Origin: Rhodanobacter sp. B04
Lineage (GTDB): Bacteria; Pseudomonadota; Gammaproteobacteria; Xanthomonadales; Rhodanobacteraceae
DNA: 64,000 nt
Direction: 5' to 3'
Assembly (NCBI RefSeq): GCF_002001125.1
Contig: NZ_MUNV01000006.1
Span: forward strand, 390,352 to 454,351
Numbering within the stretch: position 1 is the stretch's first letter; each line of letters opens with the position of its first letter. This document shows, piece after piece, positions 26,230-35,152 of this stretch. The notes below the pieces were generated by a model, which saw nothing but the letters and a program-made list of their open reading frames with translations, did no database searches and had not been told where the DNA came from. The translations under genes were made by a program, and so were the position numbers.

Positions 26230-27561
26230 ATGCTGACCGAACCCGCCAATGCCTATGCCCGTCGCCTGAACACCTGGGACGCCGCGATGATCGTCATCGG
26301 CGGCGTGATCGGGGCGGGCATCTTCATCACGCCGGCCACGGTGGCGCAGAACACCTCGTCCGGCCTGCAGGTGCTGATCCTGTGGGCGATCGGTGGCCTG
26401 CTGACCCTCGCCGGCGTGCTGTGTTACGCCGAGCTCGGCGCGCGACGGCCGCAGGCGGGTGGCATCTATGTGTACCTGCGCGAGGCGTTCGGCTTGCTGC
26501 CGGCGTTCCTGTTCGGCTGGACCATGGCGCTGATCAACTATCCCGGCAGCGTGGCGGCGGTGGTGACCAAGTTCGCCGTCTATTTCTGTCGGGCGCTGGG
26601 CTTGAGCCGGCTCTGCGAAATGCCGGTGGCGGTCGGCGCGATCGTGTTCATCGTCAGCATCAACCTGTTCGGCATCCGCGCCGGCGCGTGGATGCAGAAC
26701 ATCTTCACCGTGCTCAAGGTGATGGCGATCGCCTTGCTGGTGGTGGCTGGCATGGTGCTGGCACATGGCCACTTGGGACTGGTGCTGGTGCCGGACAACA
26801 CGCAACCGGTGTCGTCGTGGGCGTTTGCCGGCGCCCTGCTGCCGGTGCTGTTCGCCTATGGCGGTTTTCATTACCTCAACGACCTGGCCGGCGAAGTGCG
26901 CAACCCGCAGCGCACCCTGCCGCGCGCGCTGGGCATGGGCATGGCCGGCGTGGTGCTTTGCTATGTGCTGGTCAACTTCGCCTATCTGGCCGGGCTCGGT
27001 CACGCCGGTCTCGCCACCAGCCTGGCGCCAGCAGCCGACCTCATGCAGAAGCTTTTCGGTGTGCACGGCGCCACCGTGATCGAGGTCGGTATTGCCTGCT
27101 CCACCTTCGGCTATTGCAGCATCGCGATCGCCGGCGGTGCGCGCGTGCTGCAGACGATGGGTGCGGACGGCGTGTTCTTCCGTGCGACCGGACGCGTCGA
27201 TCCGCGCACGCGTGCGCCACAGATCGCGCTGGCCGTGCTCGGCTTGTGGGCGATCGTGCTGACCGTGTCGGGCAGCTTCAACCAGCTGCTCAACTACACC
27301 ACGGTAGGCGAGTGGCTGGGCCACGTGTTCGGCATCGGCACGCTGTTCTGGTATCGCAAGCACTTCATCGACCAGCCGGCGCCGTACCGGGTGCCGTTCT
27401 ATCCGCTGCTGCCGCTGATCTTTGTGACCACCGTGTTCGGCGTGATCGTGGCCAGCGCCATCCACGAGCCGGGCGATGCCGGCATGAGCCTGCTGATCAT
27501 CGCGCTGGGTGTGCCGGTGTATTACGGCTGGCAGTGGTGGTCGCGCCCGCGCGAGGCGTAA
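26230..27561 (+). CDS. Amino acid permease, APC superfamily
   Basis: A 443-residue transporter with twelve predicted membrane helices. The first helix carries the APC substrate/ion loop IGGVIGAGIFITPATVAQ, with helix 3 ELGARRPQAGGIYVYLREAFG and helix 6 SWAFAGALLPVLFAYGGFHYLNDLAGEVRNPQRTLPRA, all hallmarks of the amino-acid/polyamine/organocation family, LAT-like branch. It would import amino acids or exchange them. Two starts compete: ATG 26218 and ATG 26230, neither with a convincing ribosome site; 26230 is chosen because the conserved region begins soon after. Confidence 0.88.
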   Translation: MLTEPANAYARRLNTWDAAMIVIGGVIGAGIFITPATVAQNTSSGLQVLILWAIGGLLTLAGVLCYAELGARRPQAGGIYVYLREAFGLLPAFLFGWTMALINYPGSVAAVVTKFAVYFCRALGLSRLCEMPVAVGAIVFIVSINLFGIRAGAWMQNIFTVLKVMAIALLVVAGMVLAHGHLGLVLVPDNTQPVSSWAFAGALLPVLFAYGGFHYLNDLAGEVRNPQRTLPRALGMGMAGVVLCYVLVNFAYLAGLGHAGLATSLAPAADLMQKLFGVHGATVIEVGIACSTFGYCSIAIAGGARVLQTMGADGVFFRATGRVDPRTRAPQIALAVLGLWAIVLTVSGSFNQLLNYTTVGEWLGHVFGIGTLFWYRKHFIDQPAPYRVPFYPLLPLIFVTTVFGVIVASAIHEPGDAGMSLLIIALGVPVYYGWQWWSRPREA

Positions 27562-27628
27562 CGGGCAGGTGGCTTTCCAACGGAGCCGCTCCGCAAGCGC
27601 AGCAAGCCTTGCCGCTCCCTTCCAATTC

Positions 27629-27679
27629 CGTCATTCCGCGCATGCCGGTGTCGCACTTCGCCTCCCGCCAATCCAGCGC
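27629..27679. repeat. Degenerate GTCATTCC...AATCCAG repeat
   Basis: CGTCATTCC at 27629-27637 and AATCCAGCGC at 27670-27679 resemble the left part of the repeat at 17748, with a longer and altered interior. It lies in the 195-bp gap between the permease and the glycosidase genes. Confidence 0.3.
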
Positions 27680-27756
27680 AGGCGCCAGCTTTGTGTGTTG
27701 TACTTTGCCGTGCCCTCGCATAATGCCCGGGCACCCCGCCCCAAGGCCGGTTGCGC

Positions 27757-29883
27757 ATGAATCGTCGAGTATCGATCTGGCTATGCCTGTGCTGTCTGGG
27801 CGCCTGTCATGCGGCGAGCATCCCCGCTGTCGCGGATCTCGCCAGCCACGATGCCATGGCACAAGTAGGCTTCGATCAGGTCCGACGCGTGGGCGACGCC
27901 GAACATGCCGCTGACGGCGTGGCGCAACAGCGCTATGCCTTCCAGGCCGCGGCGCATCCGCAGATCGTGCTGACCCCTGTTCATGGCGTGTGGGACTGGT
28001 CGAAGCAGGGCGAACTTCATCTGCGCGTGCAGAACGCGATGGCATGGTCGGTGACGCTTGCCGTCGATATCGACGATGCTTCCGGCCGGCATCTGCACGC
28101 GACCGTGGGCGTGCCGGCCGGCCCGGCGCAGACGCTGGTGATGCCACTGCACGCCGAGTCGCCGCGTGGCGAGGGGATGCAGGTGGGGCCGCCGATGCCG
28201 TTCGACGATCATGGCCGGCCGACCTTGCTGGCAACCGCGGTGCAGGGTGCCCTGGACTTGCACAAGATCAGCGCGATCCGCCTCGGCGTACCTGCGCCGC
28301 AGGCCACGCAAATGCTGCTGTTCGGTCGTGTCGACACCGCGCCAGGCGGGACCACGCTGCACGATGCGTATGCCGGCATCGTCGATCGCTACGGACAATT
28401 CACGCGGGGTCAGTGGCCGGAGAAGATCGATGCCGATGCTGCCTTGCGCGCAGCCGGGAAGGCGATCCTGGCCGCAGCGCCGACCGCAGGACTCGATGCC
28501 TACGGTGGGCGTCTGGACAGCCAAGGGTCGAACAAGACCGGCTGGTTCCACGCGCGGAAAACCGACGGTCGCTGGCAACTGGTGACGCCCGATGGTCACG
28601 CGTTCTTCTCGCTCGGCGCCAACGCGGTGGTCGCCGATGGCGGTCGCAGCTATGTCGAAGGCCGCGAGTTCATGTTCCGTGACCTTCCGCCGGCCCATGG
28701 TGAATGGGCGGCGTTCTACGGCAGAGGCGACAACCGCGACAAGGATCAGGGCGCCAGCCAGGGCATCGGCTACGACCATGGTCGCTGGTTCGATTTCTAC
28801 GCGGCGAACCTGTATCGCATCGATGGCAGGAACTGGCTGGATGCATGGCGCTCACGCACGCTGGATCGCCTGCAGGCGTGGGGCTTCAACACCATCGGCA
28901 ACTGGAGCGACGATGCGTTGGGTCGCACGCATCGGTTGCCGTATACGCGTTCGATCAATATCGACGGCGACTACGCGAATGTCTCCAGCGGCTACGACTA
29001 CTGGGGCCGCATGCCCGACCCGTTCGATCCGCGTTTCGTGCAGGCCACCGAGGTGGCAGTGACCAAGGCGAGCGCCGACGTGCGCGATGATCCGTACCTG
29101 CTCGGCTATTTCGCCGACAACGAGCTGGCCTGGGCCGGCAGCGGCCCGCAAGGGCGCTGGGGGCTGGCCATCGGCACGCTGGCCGGCGACGCGAAAAGCC
29201 CGGCCAAACAGGCCTTCATCGCGATGCTGCGCAAGCAGTACGTGGCGCCGGAAACGCTGTCCGCCGCGTGGGGCATCGCGCTGGGCTCATGGGATGCACT
29301 GGATGTCGCCGGTTTCGCCGCGCCGACGCCGAACGAGGCGCATCCGGCGATTGCCGCCGATTACAGCGCATGGCTGCGGCGCTACGCCGACACCTATTTC
29401 CGCACCGTGGGCGAAGCGATCCGCCGGCACGATCCGCACCACCTGTTCCTCGGCGGCCGCTTCGCGGTGAACACGCCCGAAGCGGTCGCCGCCTGCGCGC
29501 AGTATTGCGACGTGGTCAGCTTCAACGTCTACGCCGACCTGCCGCAGCACGGTTTCGACGCAGCGGCGATGCGGCAGCTGGACAAGCCGGTGCTGATCAG
29601 CGAGTTCCACTTCGGCTCGGACGACCGCGGCCCGTTCGGCAAGGGCGTGGTGTCGGTATGGAACGAACAGCAGCGTGGCGAGGCGTACGCGAAGTTCATC
29701 GCTGCCGCCGCGGCCGACCCGGATATCGTCGGCGCGCACTGGTTCCAGTACACCGACCAGCCGGTGACTGGCCGCCTGCTCGATGGCGAGAACAGCCATA
29801 TCGGGCTGGTGGGGATCACCGATATTCCGTTTGGCGGGTTTGTTGAGGCCGTGCGCACAGCGAACAAGGCTGTGGATCATTGA
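27757..29883 (+). CDS. Agarase-like glycoside hydrolase, putative lipoprotein
   Basis: A 708-residue enzyme. The N terminus (MNRRVSIWLCLCCLGACHAAS) ends in a lipobox-like LGAC, so it is probably anchored in the outer membrane or periplasm. After a beta-sandwich of about 250 residues comes a TIM barrel: WQLVTPDGHAFFSLGANAV, FNTIGNWSDDAL, then GYFADNELAW whose Asn-Glu pair is the likely acid/base, and PVLISEFHFGSDDRG whose Glu is the likely nucleophile. This layout matches beta-agarase/GH50-like and GH42-like clan A enzymes; the substrate is probably a beta-linked galactan or related polysaccharide. GTG-free ATG 27757 with AAGG upstream. Confidence 0.75.
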   Translation: MNRRVSIWLCLCCLGACHAASIPAVADLASHDAMAQVGFDQVRRVGDAEHAADGVAQQRYAFQAAAHPQIVLTPVHGVWDWSKQGELHLRVQNAMAWSVTLAVDIDDASGRHLHATVGVPAGPAQTLVMPLHAESPRGEGMQVGPPMPFDDHGRPTLLATAVQGALDLHKISAIRLGVPAPQATQMLLFGRVDTAPGGTTLHDAYAGIVDRYGQFTRGQWPEKIDADAALRAAGKAILAAAPTAGLDAYGGRLDSQGSNKTGWFHARKTDGRWQLVTPDGHAFFSLGANAVVADGGRSYVEGREFMFRDLPPAHGEWAAFYGRGDNRDKDQGASQGIGYDHGRWFDFYAANLYRIDGRNWLDAWRSRTLDRLQAWGFNTIGNWSDDALGRTHRLPYTRSINIDGDYANVSSGYDYWGRMPDPFDPRFVQATEVAVTKASADVRDDPYLLGYFADNELAWAGSGPQGRWGLAIGTLAGDAKSPAKQAFIAMLRKQYVAPETLSAAWGIALGSWDALDVAGFAAPTPNEAHPAIAADYSAWLRRYADTYFRTVGEAIRRHDPHHLFLGGRFAVNTPEAVAACAQYCDVVSFNVYADLPQHGFDAAAMRQLDKPVLISEFHFGSDDRGPFGKGVVSVWNEQQRGEAYAKFIAAAAADPDIVGAHWFQYTDQPVTGRLLDGENSHIGLVGITDIPFGGFVEAVRTANKAVDH

Positions 29884-31244
29884 TCGTGTTTGCCACGCTC
29901 ACGCTTGCGATGCTCACCCTCGGCGATGACCTTGTAACGGTTGAATGACTGCAGCCAGAGTGCGTTCTGGCTGGCGTCGCTCTCATGCGTGGCCTCGTTC
30001 TCGCTCTTCGTATCGGGCACGCGATTGAACGGGATGCGCATCGGCGCGGCGTCGTGTTCGAGTGCCAGCTGCATGCTGCCGAAGTAGAGCTTGTTGTAGC
30101 CGAACTTCGCGTTGATGCGATCGACCAGAGCGTCGACACGGCGCGTATCCTGCGTTGGCGCGAACAACGAACCGCTGCTTTGAGTGCGCGGGACCAATCG
30201 CATCAAAGTCACGCTGACCGATAGCGGCGTGGCGTTCACCGGTCCCGGCAACAAGCGACGGCGATGGCCGCTGTCCAGCATGCCGTTCAACAGGCGCAGC
30301 AGTTCGCGGCTGTCGTCGGTGGGATCGAAGGCGAGGTCGCATTCCCAGCGCTGGTCGTGGCCGATGAAGCGGATGCGCACGGCCAGCGCACCGCTGAGCA
30401 TTTCCTCGCGGCGCATGCGCATCGCGGCCTTCACCAGCAGTTTCTTCAGCACCGCGCGGGCACCGACGGCGCTGCGCAGTTCCGGTCCCAACACGTGCGA
30501 ATGGCCGATCGAGCCGCGTTCGGTGGGCGCGGCCGGCAGCCACGCGCCGCGCAGCAGGCCCCACATGCGCTCGCCCTCGATGCCGCCCCAGGCGTGCCGC
30601 AACCGATGCTTGTCGGCGGCGACGAGTTGCGCCACGGTGGTGATGCCGGCTTCGTGAAGGCGCGCCTCCATCGAGCGGCCGATGCCGCACAGGTCGCGCA
30701 GTTCCAGGCCGTGCAGGGCGTGCGGCAGGTCGGCTTGCTCGATCACGGTGAGGCCGTCGGGTTTGCGCATGTCCGAGGCGGTCTTGGCGAGGAAGTCGTT
30801 CGGCGCGATGCCGATGGAACAGCGGATCGCGCCGCCGGGGGCGGCCAAGGCCACTTCGTCTTTCACCTGCTGCGCGATGGCTTCGGCCACGTCGCGCTGG
30901 CGCTGGCGACCGACCAGCTCGCAGGCGACTTCGTCGATCGAGCCGACGCGGGCGATCGGGATCGCGTGGTCGATCGCCTCGATCAGGCGGTGGTGCCAGT
31001 ACACATAACGCTCTGGCCGAGCCACACGGATTTCGATACCGGGACAGAGCCGCCTTGCCTCGCGCACCATCGTGCCGGTGCCGACGCCGAACGCCTTGGC
31101 CTCGTAGCTGGCGGCGATCAGGCTGGTGGTTTCGGCGGCCACCGGCGCCACGCCGACCGGGTGCCCGCGCAGGGTCGGATCCTCGTGCTGTTCGACCGAG
31201 GCGAAGTAGCTGTTGAAGTCGACGAACAGGCTGCGCAGGCTCAT
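29877..31244 (-). CDS. Second Y-family DNA polymerase (DinB/UmuC-like)
   Basis: A 455-residue Y-family polymerase distinct from the DinB at 23908. It starts MSLRSLFVDFNSYFASVEQHEDP, a UmuC-like variant of motif I with DFNSYFAS instead of DMDAFYAS. The catalytic acids are retained (GSIDEVACEL), and the palm signature CSIGIAPNDFLAKTASDMRKPDG is intact, followed by the HhH region CGIGRSMEARL and a little finger. The C-terminal 100 residues are lysine- and histidine-rich and unlike DinB. It overlaps the convergent glycosidase gene by seven bases. The in-frame region upstream of 31244 is not family-like. Likely an active translesion enzyme. Confidence 0.88.
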   Translation of the reverse strand: MSLRSLFVDFNSYFASVEQHEDPTLRGHPVGVAPVAAETTSLIAASYEAKAFGVGTGTMVREARRLCPGIEIRVARPERYVYWHHRLIEAIDHAIPIARVGSIDEVACELVGRQRQRDVAEAIAQQVKDEVALAAPGGAIRCSIGIAPNDFLAKTASDMRKPDGLTVIEQADLPHALHGLELRDLCGIGRSMEARLHEAGITTVAQLVAADKHRLRHAWGGIEGERMWGLLRGAWLPAAPTERGSIGHSHVLGPELRSAVGARAVLKKLLVKAAMRMRREEMLSGALAVRIRFIGHDQRWECDLAFDPTDDSRELLRLLNGMLDSGHRRRLLPGPVNATPLSVSVTLMRLVPRTQSSGSLFAPTQDTRRVDALVDRINAKFGYNKLYFGSMQLALEHDAAPMRIPFNRVPDTKSENEATHESDASQNALWLQSFNRYKVIAEGEHRKRERGKHDQ

Positions 31245-31407
31245 GGGGCATCTCGTAAGCGAGCGGGTGGTATAGCTTGCTCCGGTCTCGCCGGAGGAGA
31301 CAGTGCTATCGCTCATGCGACGGTGGAATCAGCTAGGCTGGCGCCACCGTCGGGAGGGGGCATGGGGGTGCCGCGCGACGGTTTCCACTACTTCAAGGGG
31401 AGGCTTT

Positions 31408-31839
31408 ATGGGTACTTCTTCGTTGGCTGCGCTTGCCGGCATGGGGATGTTCGCCATGCTGGTCATGATCGTAGGTGGCATCCTGCTCGGCGCACTGATC
31501 CTGTGTCTGTCATTTCGTATTGCAGTCGGCTACATGCCGTCGTATTTGCGCTCTATCGGCGCGATTCTGCTGACATTTGTTGCCGTGATCGTGGTGTTGA
31601 TCGTGTTGAGGATGGTCCTCCCGCAAGGGATGGGTGCTCCTCTGTCGGTGGTTGCGGACCTGCTCGTGGGTGCTGCCGTGGTCAATTATCTATTGCTGTC
31701 CAAGGACGGCAGCCAGATCGGCTACGGAAAGGCGTGTCTGGTGCAGCTGATCTATATGGTGATCTTCTTTGTGTTTTCCCTGGTCATTGGTGTGATCATG
31801 GGGATGGTGTTCGGCGCGGCGCTGTTCGGCATGCACTGA
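31408..31839 (+). CDS. Four-helix membrane protein of unknown function
   Basis: A 143-residue very hydrophobic protein with four membrane helices: GMGMFAMLVMIVGGILLGALIL, then IGAILLTFVAVIVVLIVLRMV, VVADLLVGAAVVNYLLL and LIYMVIFFVFSLVIGVIMGMVF. The loops are tiny. An AGGGGAGG just before the ATG makes the start convincing. Nothing indicates a substrate. The codon usage is noticeably less GC-biased than its neighbours. It ends at a strong hairpin terminator. Confidence 0.75.
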   Translation: MGTSSLAALAGMGMFAMLVMIVGGILLGALILCLSFRIAVGYMPSYLRSIGAILLTFVAVIVVLIVLRMVLPQGMGAPLSVVADLLVGAAVVNYLLLSKDGSQIGYGKACLVQLIYMVIFFVFSLVIGVIMGMVFGAALFGMH

Positions 31840-31873
31840 GTTCGGAAGCCGACTTTCAGCGTTTCTCAAAGAC

Positions 31874-31904
31874 AGAAAGGGGCGGATGAAATCCGCCCCT
31901 TTCT
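31874..31904. terminator. Bidirectional hairpin terminator
   Basis: Perfect 13-bp stem (AGAAAGGGGCGGA, 5-base loop, TCCGCCCCTTTCT) between the convergent membrane-protein genes ending at 31839 and 31923. The flanking AAAG/CTTTCTT supplies short T-rich tails in both directions. Confidence 0.75.
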
Positions 31905-31922
31905 TGTAGCGAAGCCCCCGGA

Positions 31923-32330
31923 TCACGCCAGGCTGGTGGCGATGCCGAAACTGATCGCCATGATCGTCGCCACCGCCATGCAGGCGCTGCCGGGGCGGAT
32001 GCGGTGCGCATCGACACGCGGGGTCAGCCGCCACAGCAGGAACGTGCCGATCAGCATGTCCAGCACCAGGGTGCAGCGCAGCAGGCCGGAGTCGAGCAGG
32101 GCTGCGTAGGGCGGGTGCAGGTGGCCTTCGTACGCGGCCACGCCGGTGATCAGCAGCAGGCCGATCATGGTCCACAGCAGGCAGGCCAGGTAGATGCGGT
32201 TGAACACCACCGCGCAGCGTTCGGTCCAGCGCAGCACCGACCAGCCGATCAGGGCGAAGAGCAGCGCGCCGATGCTGCTGTAGAGCACCCACCAGAGCAG
32301 GGTGCTGATCAGGGTAAGCAGGGTTGTCAT
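31923..32330 (-). CDS. Membrane protein of unknown function
   Basis: A 135-residue protein with four membrane helices: LISTLLWWVLYSSIGALLFALIGW, FNRIYLACLLWTMIGLLLITGV, LVLDMLIGTFLLWRL and a C-terminal VATIMAISFGIATSLA. Its start overlaps the stop of the Mpo1-like gene (ATGA at 32327-32330), so the two are translated together. No family is recognised. Confidence 0.7.
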   Translation of the reverse strand: MTTLLTLISTLLWWVLYSSIGALLFALIGWSVLRWTERCAVVFNRIYLACLLWTMIGLLLITGVAAYEGHLHPPYAALLDSGLLRCTLVLDMLIGTFLLWRLTPRVDAHRIRPGSACMAVATIMAISFGIATSLA

Positions 32331-32797
32331 GTGGTCTGCTTGAATCCCAGTCGGCGCAGCAGCTTGGCCATCAGCCAGGCGGGGCCGATCAGCAGGTACG
32401 ACAGGTCGGTGAGGAAACTGGGGCGGCGCCCCTCGAACTTGTGGCCTATGAACTGGCCGACCCAGGCGACCACAAAGACGCCGATGGCCAGATAGCACAA
32501 CGACGCGCCGCCGAGCCGGTAGTACAGGAAATTGGTGAGCAGGCCCAGCACGGCGAATGCGAGCAGCAGCGCAAAAGCCAGCCGGTGCGAGCGCCGCCAG
32601 TACCAGTAGAACGCCAGCACCATCGCCAGCACTGACCATGCGCCGGGACGGAGGAACGCCGCCGGCACCGGAATCGTCCACAACAGCGCGATCACCGACC
32701 ACACGATCGGCGGCACGCACAGCCAGTGGAACACCTGGTTGGTCGGGTTCTGGTGGTCGCTGCTGTAACTGTCGAGCCAGTCCTGCATGGTGCGCAT
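32327..32797 (-). CDS. DUF962/Mpo1-like membrane protein
   Basis: A 156-residue protein of the YGL010W/Mpo1 (DUF962) family. It begins MQDWLDSYSSDHQNPTNQVFHWLCVPPIVWSVI-like, i.e. the family's Y--DHQNP-N---HW-G-P motif including the paired histidines, and ends GHKFEGRRPSFLTDL, another conserved block. Three to four helices place it in the inner membrane. Yeast Mpo1 is a dioxygenase acting on 2-hydroxy fatty acids with Fe2+ bound by histidines; the bacterial role is inferred only. GGAG precedes ATG 32797; ATG 32788 is a possible alternative. Coupled to the next gene by a four-base overlap. Confidence 0.85.
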   Translation of the reverse strand: MRTMQDWLDSYSSDHQNPTNQVFHWLCVPPIVWSVIALLWTIPVPAAFLRPGAWSVLAMVLAFYWYWRRSHRLAFALLLAFAVLGLLTNFLYYRLGGASLCYLAIGVFVVAWVGQFIGHKFEGRRPSFLTDLSYLLIGPAWLMAKLLRRLGFKQTT

Positions 32798-32825
32798 GGG
32801 GCAACTCCGCGTTGAGTTGGATCGT

Positions 32826-33722
32826 CTAGTCGAGCTTGAGTCCGGCCAGTCGCTGCAATGCCTCGGCGTATTTGGCGGCGGTGGCGGCAATCACGTTATC
32901 CGGAATCACCGGGCCCGGCGCGGTCTTGTTCCAGTCCTGCGTCTCCAGGTAATCACGCACGAACTGCTTGTCGTAGCTGGGCGGGCTGATGCCGACGCGG
33001 TATTCGTCGGCGGGCCAGAAGCGCGAGGAATCCGGCGTCAGCATCTCGTCCATCACGTACAGCTTGCCGCTGGCGTCGGTGCCGAACTCGAACTTGGTGT
33101 CGGCGATGATGATGCCGCGTTCGGCCGCATAGGCGGCGGCCCACTGGTAGATCGCCAGCGTGGCGTCGCGCACCTTGCCGGCCAGTTCGGCGCCCACCGC
33201 GTTGACCACTACGTCGTAGCTGACGTTCTCGTCGTGGTCGCCGACGGCAGCCTTGGTCGACGGGGTGAAGATCGGTGCGGGCAGCTGCTGCGCCTGCCGC
33301 AGGTCCGCTGGCAGCTGGATGCCGCACAGCGCGCCGGTGGCCTGGTAATCCTTCCAGCCCGAGCCGATCAGGTAGCCGCGGGCGATCGCCTCCACCGGCA
33401 CCGGCTTCAGCCGCCGCGCCACCACCGCGCGTTTCTCGTACAGGGCCAGGTCGGTGCCGGGCGGCAGCACTTCAGCCAGCGGTACGTCGAGCAGATGGTT
33501 GGGCACCAGGTGCGCGGTCTTGCCGAACCAGAAGTTGGAGATCTGCGTGAGCATCTCGCCCTTGCCCGGGATCGGGTTGGGCAGCACCACGTCGAACGCC
33601 GACAGCCGGTCCGTGGCGACCATCAGCAGCCGATCGTCGGACAACGCGTAGACATCGCGCACCTTGCCACGATGGAGCAGCTCCAGGCCGGGCAGGTTCG
33701 ATTGCGGCAAGGTGGTCGGCAC
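32826..33722 (-). CDS. purC: Phosphoribosylaminoimidazole-succinocarboxamide synthase
   Basis: A 298-residue SAICAR synthetase, the ATP-dependent step in purine synthesis joining CAIR and aspartate. Landmarks: [13 protein letters not shown], the ATP loop [47 protein letters not shown], and the C-terminal [10 protein letters not shown] and [13 protein letters not shown]. The length matches the longer fungal/gammaproteobacterial form (about 300) rather than the short E. coli type (237). Start is GTG at 33722. It stands alone on the minus strand, divergent from the cytochrome gene. Confidence 0.96.
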   Translation of the reverse strand: MPTTLPQSNLPGLELLHRGKVRDVYALSDDRLLMVATDRLSAFDVVLPNPIPGKGEMLTQISNFWFGKTAHLVPNHLLDVPLAEVLPPGTDLALYEKRAVVARRLKPVPVEAIARGYLIGSGWKDYQATGALCGIQLPADLRQAQQLPAPIFTPSTKAAVGDHDENVSYDVVVNAVGAELAGKVRDATLAIYQWAAAYAAERGIIIADTKFEFGTDASGKLYVMDEMLTPDSSRFWPADEYRVGISPPSYDKQFVRDYLETQDWNKTAPGPVIPDNVIAATAAKYAEALQRLAGLKLD

Positions 33723-33854
33723 GGCGAAGGTTCCACGGAGGGGAGGAGAGCGCTCATTCTAGCTGCTGCGGCCGATCTGCCGGAAAGCCGCACCCGGCAG
33801 GCCGCATTCCCGGGCGCTGCTAGAATTGCCTGTCTTCATCCCCATGTGTTGCCG

Positions 33855-34181
33855 ATGCGAACCCTACTGATAGCGGCGCTGTGTCTGGTCGCCGCCACGC
33901 CAGCCCTTGCCCAGAGCCAGACCGCGGCGCCGCCGCGACCCAGCCGGCTGGGCCTGTGCGCCGCCTGCCACGGCGAGACCGGGCACGCCAGCATGCCCGG
34001 CGCGCCGAACCTGGCCGGCCAGCAGCTGGACTACCTGCGCAGTGCGCTCAAGCAATATCGCAACGGTGGCCGCGATGTACCGCTGATGCGCGCGGCGATC
34101 GGCCCGGTCAGCGATGCCGATCTCGATGCGCTGGCTCGCTGGTACAGCGCGCAATCGCCGCAACCCCAGGCGCACCCATGA
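33855..34181 (+). CDS. Periplasmic monohaem cytochrome c
   Basis: A 108-residue class I c-type cytochrome with a signal peptide (MRTLLIAALCLVAATPALAQ). The single haem site is CAACH at residues 35-39, and the axial Met is probably in the C-terminal GGRDVPLMRAAIGPVSDADLDALARWY, the usual xxMxxxxxxLxxxDixxlAxY pattern. It would shuttle electrons in the periplasm. It overlaps the following DnaJ-domain gene by four bases (ATGA), so both are probably translated from one message. Divergent from purC with a 132-bp gap. Confidence 0.92.
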   Translation: MRTLLIAALCLVAATPALAQSQTAAPPRPSRLGLCAACHGETGHASMPGAPNLAGQQLDYLRSALKQYRNGGRDVPLMRAAIGPVSDADLDALARWYSAQSPQPQAHP

Positions 34182-35002
34182 GCTTCTCCTACACCCTGTG
34201 GTTCGCATTCTTCGGCCTGTATCTCGGCCATTTGCCTGGCGCGATCACCGGCGCCGTGGTCGGCTTCATTTTCGACAACCTTCGTCATAGCCAGCGCAAG
34301 AACGCCACGCCGGAAGCGGGCGGCTACGTCGGGCCGCTGTTCACCCTGCTCGGCGCGGTGGCGAAGTCCGATGGCCGCGTGTCGGAGGCGGAGATCGCGG
34401 TGGCCGAACGCCTGATGACGCGGATGGGGCTGGATGCCGAGCAGCGCAAGCAGGCCGCGGTCAGCTTCAACGTCGGCAAGCAGCCGGAGTTCGATGTCAC
34501 CCAGACCATCACGGCATTGCGCAACTGGGTCGGCATGCGTCGCGACCACGCGTTTCCGGTACTCGATGTGGTGATCGAAACCGTGCTGGCCGAGGGCAAT
34601 CCGGCGCCGGAAAAGATGGCGATCCTGCGCCAGCTCGCGTTCGCGCTGCGGGTCAGCGACATGGAGCTGATGGCGCTGATGGCGATGAAGGGTTACGCGT
34701 GGAATGCCGGCGGCGGCCAGCGCGGCTACGGTTACGGCCAGCAGCAGGGCCATGGTTCGACCGGCGGCGGCTACGTGCCGCCACAACGCACGCCGCAGGG
34801 GCCGGATCCGTACGCGGTGCTCGGCATCGATCGCAGCGTCGACGATCGTGCGGTGAAGCGTGCCTACCGCAAGCTTATTTCCGAGCACCATCCCGATCGC
34901 CTCGGCGACCTGCCCGAAGACATGCGCAAACGCGCCGAGTCGCGCGCCAGCGAGATCAATGCCGCTTACGACCGTATCAAGGAACAGCGCGGCTTCAAGT
35001 AA
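34178..35002 (+). CDS. djlA: DjlA-like co-chaperone with TerB and J domains
   Basis: A 274-residue protein built like DjlA: a single N-terminal membrane helix (LWFAFFGLYLGHLPGAITGAVVGFIF) with Gly motifs, a TerB/DjlA central domain (FTLLGAVAKSDGRVSEAEIAVAERLM), a Gly/Gln/Tyr-rich linker (GGGQRGYGYGQQQGHG), and a C-terminal J domain with HPD in LISEHHPDRLGDLP. J domains stimulate DnaK ATPase; membrane anchoring suggests a role at the cytoplasmic face. Length matches E. coli DjlA (271). Coupled to the upstream cytochrome gene by four bases. Confidence 0.92.
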   Translation: MSFSYTLWFAFFGLYLGHLPGAITGAVVGFIFDNLRHSQRKNATPEAGGYVGPLFTLLGAVAKSDGRVSEAEIAVAERLMTRMGLDAEQRKQAAVSFNVGKQPEFDVTQTITALRNWVGMRRDHAFPVLDVVIETVLAEGNPAPEKMAILRQLAFALRVSDMELMALMAMKGYAWNAGGGQRGYGYGQQQGHGSTGGGYVPPQRTPQGPDPYAVLGIDRSVDDRAVKRAYRKLISEHHPDRLGDLPEDMRKRAESRASEINAAYDRIKEQRGFK

Positions 35003-35048
35003 CCTAATATGGCAAAACCGGGCATCCTGCCGCGGTTCGCAAACAAAC

Positions 35049-35084
35049 TGCCGCGGCAAAGCCGCGACAGCTTGTCGCGACAAG
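35049..35084. repeat. Perfect palindromes upstream of rpe
   Basis: TGCCGCGGCA at 35049-35058 and CTTGTCGCGACAAG at 35071-35084 are perfect palindromes in the 150-bp leader before rpe. They are embedded in CG-rich repeats. They could be operator sites or simply transcript structure. Confidence 0.35.
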
Positions 35085-35152
35085 TGCTCGCGCATTCGTC
35101 GCGTCGGCACATCCCTGTGCCGGTTTGGCAAGTTCCTGCTCCGAGAAAAAAC

